In this document: positions 59,448-64,000 of the stretch, in pieces | Layout of the letters: every line of letters begins with the position of its first letter | Position numbering within the stretch: position 1 is the first letter of the stretch | Source of the DNA: Pseudomonas japonica | GTDB taxonomy: Bacteria; Pseudomonadota; Gammaproteobacteria; Pseudomonadales; Pseudomonadaceae | NCBI RefSeq assembly: GCF_013522925.1 | Contig: NZ_JAAMQU010000003.1 | Span: forward strand, 1 to 64,000 | Direction of reading: 5' to 3' | Length of the DNA: 64,000 nucleotides | The notes under the pieces: generated by a model | The model's database searches: none | What the model saw: only the letters and a program-made list of their open reading frames with translations | What the model was told of the DNA's origin: nothing | Made by a program: the position numbers and the translations under genes

Positions 59448-60593
59448 ATGAAAGCAGTCGTATTTCACGGCCAGGGCGACATCCGTGTGGACGATGTCCC
59501 GGACCCGCAATTGCAAGCACCCACAGACGCCATCGTGCGCCTCACCGCATCGGCCATCTGCGGCACTGATCTGCATTTTATTCGCGGCAGTTTTCCCGAC
59601 ATGCAGCCGGGCACCATTCTTGGCCATGAAGGCGTCGGGATTGTGGAAGCGCTGGGTGACGACGTGCGAAACCTCAAGGTCGGGGACCGTGTGGTGATTC
59701 CGTCCACCATCGCGTGCGGTAACTGTTCCTACTGCCGGGCGGGGTATTTCGCTCAATGCGATGTGGCCAATCCCAACGGCAAGTCGGCAGGCACGTCATT
59801 CTTCGGCGGGCCCAAGGCCACGGGGCCATTCCATGGGTTGCAGGCCGAGAAAGCACGCATCCCTTACGCCAACATCGGCTTGATCAAACTCCCCGATGCC
59901 ATCAGTGACGACCAGGCCATTGCTCTGTCGGATATTTTCCCTACCGCCTGGTTCGGCGCAGAGATGGCCGAGATCAAGGACGGCGACAGCGTGGCGGTGT
60001 TTGGCTGCGGGCCGGTGGGCCTGTTTGCCATCGTGAGCGCGAAGCTCATGGGGGCCGGGCGGGTGTTCGCCATCGACGGCTTGCCCGACCGCCTGGAGCG
60101 CGCCCGCGAACTGGGCGCTGAGATTATCGACTTCGAGAAAGAGAACCCCGTCGAGACTTTGCAGCGGCTCACGTCAGGCATAGGCGTAGACCGTGCCATC
60201 GACGCCGTGGGCATCGACGCGAACCATTCACACGGCGACCACAGCCATACCCACGCCCAATGGCAACCGGGCGATGCGCCCGCGCAAGCACTGCAATGGG
60301 CCATCGAAGGGCTGGCGAAAGCCGGCACGCTGTCGATCATCGGCGTGTACCCGCCAGGGTTCGATACCTTCCCCATCGGGGCGGCCATGAACAAGAACCT
60401 TACCCTCAACATGGGTAATTGCCATCACCGCAAATACATTCCCAAGCTGATCGAACTGACCCTGGCTGGCCGCGTGGACCCCGCCAAGGTGCTCAGCCAG
60501 GCCGAGCCCTTGACCGACGCCGTGGGCGCCTTCGAGGCATTCGATCGCCACGATACTGGCTGGATCAAGGTAAAGCTTCAGCCCCAGGCGTAG
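59448..60593 (+). CDS. Zinc-dependent alcohol dehydrogenase (formaldehyde-dehydrogenase-like)
   Basis: The gene has a perfect AAGGAGGTGA Shine-Dalgarno (59435-59444) four bases before the ATG, predicting high translation. The 381-residue enzyme has the catalytic-zinc region (SAICGTDLHF; GHEGVG), a structural-zinc loop (CGNCSYCRAGYFAQC) and the nucleotide fold (GCGPVGL). It resembles the glutathione-independent formaldehyde/alcohol dehydrogenases. A His-rich loop, HSHGDHSHTHA, at about residues 261-271 is distinctive. The 3' end overlaps the convergent regulator gene by 29 bases. The substrate is not known. Confidence 0.88.
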   Translation: MKAVVFHGQGDIRVDDVPDPQLQAPTDAIVRLTASAICGTDLHFIRGSFPDMQPGTILGHEGVGIVEALGDDVRNLKVGDRVVIPSTIACGNCSYCRAGYFAQCDVANPNGKSAGTSFFGGPKATGPFHGLQAEKARIPYANIGLIKLPDAISDDQAIALSDIFPTAWFGAEMAEIKDGDSVAVFGCGPVGLFAIVSAKLMGAGRVFAIDGLPDRLERARELGAEIIDFEKENPVETLQRLTSGIGVDRAIDAVGIDANHSHGDHSHTHAQWQPGDAPAQALQWAIEGLAKAGTLSIIGVYPPGFDTFPIGAAMNKNLTLNMGNCHHRKYIPKLIELTLAGRVDPAKVLSQAEPLTDAVGAFEAFDRHDTGWIKVKLQPQA

Positions 60594-61566
60594 GTATCGA
60601 GGGCCCCCGTGCCTTGCCGAACCGCTCTCGGTAGGCCGAGGGGGCCAGGCCGCTGTGCTTGCGGAACGCCAGGCGCAAGCTCTCGATGGAGCCGAACCCG
60701 CAGCGCTCGGCCAGCCGCTCCAGCGGCAGCGTGGTCCCTTCCAGTAGTTCTCGCGCCAGCGCCAGCCGTGACTGCTGCAGCCAAGCCTTGGGCGTCAGGC
60801 CAGTGGTTTCGGTGAAACGCCGCAAGAAGGTGCGTTCGCTCATCAGCGCACGATCGGCCATGGCCGCCACGCTGAGGGGTTTATGCAGTTGCTGCCGGGC
60901 CCAGTCCAGTACCTGGGCAAGGTCGTTGCGGCTGTTGCGCGCCACTGGCGCCGGAATGAACTGCAACTGGCCGCCGGCCCGCTGCGGGGCCATCACCAGC
61001 CGACGCGCCACGCTGTTGGCCACCGCCGTGCCAAAGTCCCGGGCTACCAAGTGAAGGCAGGCATCGATGCCGGCGGCACTGCCTGCCGAGGTGATGATCT
61101 GCCCGGCGTCCACGTACAACACGTCCGGGTCCACTTCGATGGCGGGGTAACGCTCGGCCAGCTCGTCGGTATAGCGCCAGTGAGTAGTGGCCCGCTGGCC
61201 GTCGAGCAGCCCAGCGGCCGCCAATACAAATACCCCGGAGCAAATGGACACCAGCCGGGCTCCCCGCGCATGGGCGGCTTGAATGGCATGGAGCAAGGCC
61301 GCTGGCGGGCGCTCGTCGCGGCTGCGCCAGCCCGGAATCACCACGGTATTCGCCTGGGCCAGTGCGTCCAGGCCCACGTCTGCGATGACCTGGATACCTC
61401 CCATCGCGCGCATTGGTCCGCTGTCAGCGGCCACGATGCGATGGCTGTACCAGGGGAAATCGAATTCCGGGCGCGCCAGGCCAAAGATCTCGACAGCGAT
61501 GCCAAATTCGAACGTGCAAAGGCCGTCATAAGCCAGGATTGCGACAAGGCCGGGGGAAGTGTTCAT
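60565..61566 (-). CDS. GlxA-type AraC-family regulator (DJ-1/PfpI plus HTH)
   Basis: The ATG at 61564-61566 gives 333 residues starting MNTSPGLVAILAYDGLCTFE; a longer frame starts 12 residues earlier without a better site. The N-terminal two-thirds form a DJ-1/PfpI-like domain (GARLVSICSGVFVLAAAGLL, with the nucleophile-elbow Cys). The C-terminal 100 residues hold a double AraC helix-turn-helix (MSERTFLRRFTETTGLTPKA; CGFGSIESLRLAFRKHSG). Such proteins are typically activators of catabolic genes. The divergent rhodanese gene starts 94 bases away and may be its target. Confidence 0.9.
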   Translation of the reverse strand: MNTSPGLVAILAYDGLCTFEFGIAVEIFGLARPEFDFPWYSHRIVAADSGPMRAMGGIQVIADVGLDALAQANTVVIPGWRSRDERPPAALLHAIQAAHARGARLVSICSGVFVLAAAGLLDGQRATTHWRYTDELAERYPAIEVDPDVLYVDAGQIITSAGSAAGIDACLHLVARDFGTAVANSVARRLVMAPQRAGGQLQFIPAPVARNSRNDLAQVLDWARQQLHKPLSVAAMADRALMSERTFLRRFTETTGLTPKAWLQQSRLALARELLEGTTLPLERLAERCGFGSIESLRLAFRKHSGLAPSAYRERFGKARGPSIPTPGAEALP

Positions 61567-61659
61567 TGGCGGAAACTTACCGATGGATGTCGAAGCCGCC
61601 ACTGTAGCCGGAGTGCCGATGGAAATACAGTAGGCGCCTCAGAACCCTGGAGACACACC

Positions 61660-62097
61660 ATGCCAAGCCTCGTCAGCCACACGCCCGCCGCGTTGCCCTC
61701 CGTTGCGTTGATGCATTTCAGTAACCGCCTGGCGTACGAAACCGATTGCTCGGACGTGTACGCCAGCCAGCAAGCCGGGGAGGTGGACTACGTGCTGGTG
61801 GACGTGCGCAGCACCGACCTTTTTGCCGCCGGCCATATTGCGGGTGCGATCAACCTGCCGCATCGCACGCTTACCCGCGAACGCCTGGCGGAGTACCCCG
61901 CGGGTACGCTCTTCGTCGTGTACTGCGCTGGCCCTCACTGCAACGGCGTACATCGGGCTGCGGTGCGCCTGGCTGCACTGGGCTTCGCGGTCAAGGAAAT
62001 GCTCGGCGGGATCACCGGCTGGCTGGATGAAGGCTTTGCCTTGAGCACGCCAGCCGGCGTAGCGGCCAACCCGACATTGGCCTGTGGGTGTGCCTGA
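61660..62097 (+). CDS. Rhodanese-domain sulfurtransferase-like protein
   Basis: ATG 61660 (GGAG nine to ten bases upstream) gives 145 residues; the open frame extends far upstream but without support. One rhodanese domain is present: VLVDVRSTDLFAAGHIAGAI, then the active loop YCAGPHCNGVHRAAVRLA, with Cys89 the probable persulfide site, and GGITGWLDEGFAL. A second Cys pair at the C-terminus (ACGCA) is unusual. It is cytoplasmic, with a role in sulfur transfer or cyanide/thiol detoxification (family knowledge). Confidence 0.88.
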   Translation: MPSLVSHTPAALPSVALMHFSNRLAYETDCSDVYASQQAGEVDYVLVDVRSTDLFAAGHIAGAINLPHRTLTRERLAEYPAGTLFVVYCAGPHCNGVHRAAVRLAALGFAVKEMLGGITGWLDEGFALSTPAGVAANPTLACGCA

Positions 62098-62109
62098 AGC
62101 AGCGGTCGG

Positions 62110-63219
62110 TCAGTCCTTGGCGGTGATCTTGTACAGCGTGGTTTCCAGGGCAGGGCCCTGTTTCGGGTTGTAGAAGCTCATGTCGGGTATCCGAGAATCG
62201 GTCACGTATACAGTGCCGTCCGGGCCCTGGGTGAAGGTATCCGGCCAGCGCATGTCCTTGTCCTGGAGCAATACCTTCACCTCACTGCCCTGGCGAACCT
62301 TGATCGAGTGATCCTCGACGGAGCTGATATAAAGCCGGCCCTCGGCATCGAGCAACAATCCGTCGGCCGGGCCGTTCTCGCCCACGGTGTGCACCTTGCC
62401 GGAAAGCTCGGCAAGGTTGGCGCTACGCAGGGCGGCGGTGTCGATGCTGTAAAGCGTGTTGCCTTTCACGGCCTGCCAATAGAGCGTACCGCCGTCGGCC
62501 GACAGGGCGATGCCGTCCGCCGAGAACTGCACGCCGCGGCCGTCCGGGCGCTGCAACGGCTTGCCGTCCACCTTGACCATCACGCCTTTCTCGAACTGGG
62601 TGCTGGGGGCGCCATCGAGCGCGCGCCGCGCCTTGCCGGTTTCAAGGTCCAGCACAACGATTGCGCCGCTGGTGCCGGAGTCGGTGATATAGGCGAACTT
62701 GCCATCCGGGCTCAGGCGCACGTCGTTGAGATAGCTGCCCTGAGGCGCGATATCCGGGCCGAAAGGGTACACCTTGGCCACGCGGTTGCTGGCCAGGTCG
62801 ATCTGCACCAGCTTGGGCGCGCCCGGCACCACCTGGGCCTGGGCCGGCGCCCCGGCGTCGATCACCCACAGGCTGCCACGCTTGTCGGCCACCACCGATT
62901 GCACGCACACCCAGTGGTCGCCTGGCGTCATGCTGTCCTGTCGCGCGTTGCGCCAGGCATTCCAGCTGGCATCGGGGAAGGGCTTGAGACCGCCATTGGG
63001 CAGCAGTTCGGCCACTGACGTTTCGGTGTCTTCGGTCCAGCGCGGGAAGTTCACAAACATCCGCCCGCTTTCACTGGCCGTGACGCCTGTTACCTGATGA
63101 TCGAACTCGGCGACTTTTTCCAGTTTATAGGTGGGGGCGGCAATCGCGGCCTGGCCCAGGGTGAGGCTACTGACCAGTGCTGCGGCGGCGCAAAGGGCGA
63201 AACGGTTAATTCGGGCCAT
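62110..63219 (-). CDS. Major royal jelly/yellow-family secreted protein
   Basis: The 369-residue protein has a Sec signal (MARINRFALCAAAALVSSLT, AIA-AP cleavage near residue 28) and a beta-propeller-like body with VTASESGRMFVNFPRW, a segment typical of MRJP/yellow proteins and SMP-30-like lactonase folds. Further repeat-blade signatures are SLWVIDAGAP, GKFAYITDSG and ADGLLLDAEGRLYISSVED. Bacterial members are periplasmic and poorly characterised; some bind small ligands. It converges with the rhodanese gene 12 bases away. A catalytic role cannot be assigned. Confidence 0.85.
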   Translation of the reverse strand: MARINRFALCAAAALVSSLTLGQAAIAAPTYKLEKVAEFDHQVTGVTASESGRMFVNFPRWTEDTETSVAELLPNGGLKPFPDASWNAWRNARQDSMTPGDHWVCVQSVVADKRGSLWVIDAGAPAQAQVVPGAPKLVQIDLASNRVAKVYPFGPDIAPQGSYLNDVRLSPDGKFAYITDSGTSGAIVVLDLETGKARRALDGAPSTQFEKGVMVKVDGKPLQRPDGRGVQFSADGIALSADGGTLYWQAVKGNTLYSIDTAALRSANLAELSGKVHTVGENGPADGLLLDAEGRLYISSVEDHSIKVRQGSEVKVLLQDKDMRWPDTFTQGPDGTVYVTDSRIPDMSFYNPKQGPALETTLYKITAKD

Positions 63220-63323
63220 GGGTAACTCCTGTGGGCGGTCACTGGGTTGAGCCAGCCGCGCCGGTTGGAGTTCCTTTTTTATGCCCGGCGCTGATGGCCT
63301 CGCACCCTATGGGAGGTACCCGT

Positions 63324-64000
63324 TCATTGCGCCCAACAGAAGCACCGCTTGCCTTGGCTTTTCGCGGCGTACATGGCGCGGTCGGCGGCATTGATCAGGC
63401 TGCGGCGGTCATCGCCATGGTCAGGGAACACCGCCATGCCGATACTCACCCCTACCAGGCTGTCGGGATGGTCTTCCAGCAGCGGGCCCACGGCGAGGTC
63501 GATCAGCCGCTGCGCCAGTACCTCTACACCGGGGCCGCTACCGTAGGCCAACAGCGCAAATTCATCCCCACCCAGCCTGGCCAAGGCTTCGTCATCGCGT
63601 ACGGTGTCCTGCCAGCGCTCGGCGAGGCTATGCAACAGCCGGTCGCCCGTGGCATGGCCATGGCGATCGTTGATCGCCTTGAAGCCATCAAGGTCAAGGT
63701 ACAAGAGGGTCACGGACCGCTGCTCCCGCCGAGCATGGGCCAAGGTCAGGTCCAGGTGGAGGTTGAAGCCGCGTCGGTTGATCAGGCCCGTGAGCGGGTC
63801 GTGCTCGGCTTCGAAGGCATACTGGTTGAGAAGGTTCGAGCGTTGTAGCAGCGCGCGGCGCAGGGTGAGAAACAGGTACACCCAACCCAGCAGCAACAGC
63901 ACGCAAAGGGTGGCGCCGCCGTGCAACCAGAACCGCGCCGACGGGCCCAAGGCTTCCGCTCGTGCCCAGCCATAGGCCACTGCGATGCTCATGCCGGCCC
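63324..64000 (-). CDS. GGDEF diguanylate cyclase, C-terminal part (5' end outside window)
   Basis: The stop is at 63324; the frame reads out of the window at 64000, so only the 3' part is seen. A membrane helix (LHGGATLCVLLLLGWVYLFL) is followed by a short coiled linker and the GGDEF domain (HDPLTGLINRRGF; RLGGDEFALLAYGSG), with all catalytic residues. There is no RxxD inhibitory site immediately upstream that I can confirm and no EAL domain. It makes cyclic di-GMP from GTP at the inner membrane. An internal ATG near 63990 exists, but the sensor domain is probably upstream. Confidence 0.9.
   Translation of the reverse strand, partial: AGMSIAVAYGWARAEALGPSARFWLHGGATLCVLLLLGWVYLFLTLRRALLQRSNLLNQYAFEAEHDPLTGLINRRGFNLHLDLTLAHARREQRSVTLLYLDLDGFKAINDRHGHATGDRLLHSLAERWQDTVRDDEALARLGGDEFALLAYGSGPGVEVLAQRLIDLAVGPLLEDHPDSLVGVSIGMAVFPDHGDDRRSLINAADRAMYAAKSQGKRCFCWAQ

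Overview
The window looks like a chromosomal segment of a Pseudomonas-type gammaproteobacterium. The inference rests on high G+C coding sequence with strong third-position bias, a P. fluorescens-like galactose dehydrogenase, a BamA C-terminus of Pseudomonas type, a BaeSR/MdtABC-OprM efflux set and a methyl-accepting chemotaxis protein. No rRNA, tRNA, CRISPR array, transposase or integrase was seen. No stretch longer than about 300 bases lacks a gene.

Layout. 1-2.3 kb: the 3' end of a BamA gene, a 45-residue membrane peptide, an AT-rich inverted repeat, a small hypothetical and a membrane-anchored J-domain protein. 2.4-5.1 kb: a periplasmic binding-like protein and a chemoreceptor. 5.1-10.0 kb: a sugar-acid catabolic block (LysR regulator divergent from an MFS transporter, a glucarate-dehydratase-family enolase and galactose dehydrogenase) plus a small polar protein. 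10.0-14.8 kb: a minus-strand operon with a GntR regulator, a polar amino-acid ABC transporter and a gamma-glutamyltransferase. 15.0-16.0 kb: a medium-chain quinone-type oxidoreductase, with a 14-bp tandem repeat beside its stop codon.

16.2-33.1 kb is the most striking accessory region. It holds a two-gene Tc (ABC-type) insecticidal toxin locus: a natural TcB-TcC fusion of 2637 residues with a variable C-terminal effector, followed by a 2859-residue TcA. A minimal nucleotidyltransferase gene overlaps the TcA stop codon by one base. A stand-alone receiver protein follows.

33.8-45.0 kb: baeR/baeS divergent from an mdtA-mdtB-mdtC-oprM-type RND operon; the MdtB-like pump carries a Ser/Thr-only insertion. 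45.0-45.7 kb: a compact minus-strand set of unknown small genes with a strong Shine-Dalgarno and a probable frameshift before a membrane segment.

45.9-58.5 kb: a continuous, tightly overlapping minus-strand operon, ctaA-actABCDEF-orf126-sco-coxB-coxA-coxC-coxD. It encodes heme A synthase, Alternative Complex III (quinol:cytochrome c oxidoreductase) and a caa3 oxidase with an A2-type YSHP motif. Together they could form a complete quinol-to-oxygen branch that does not need the bc1 complex. 58.6-64 kb: two small proteins, a zinc alcohol dehydrogenase with a His-rich loop, a GlxA-type regulator, a rhodanese, a major-royal-jelly/yellow-family protein and the 3' part of a GGDEF diguanylate cyclase.

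All functional names come from reading the sequence and recalling family motifs; no database search was run.
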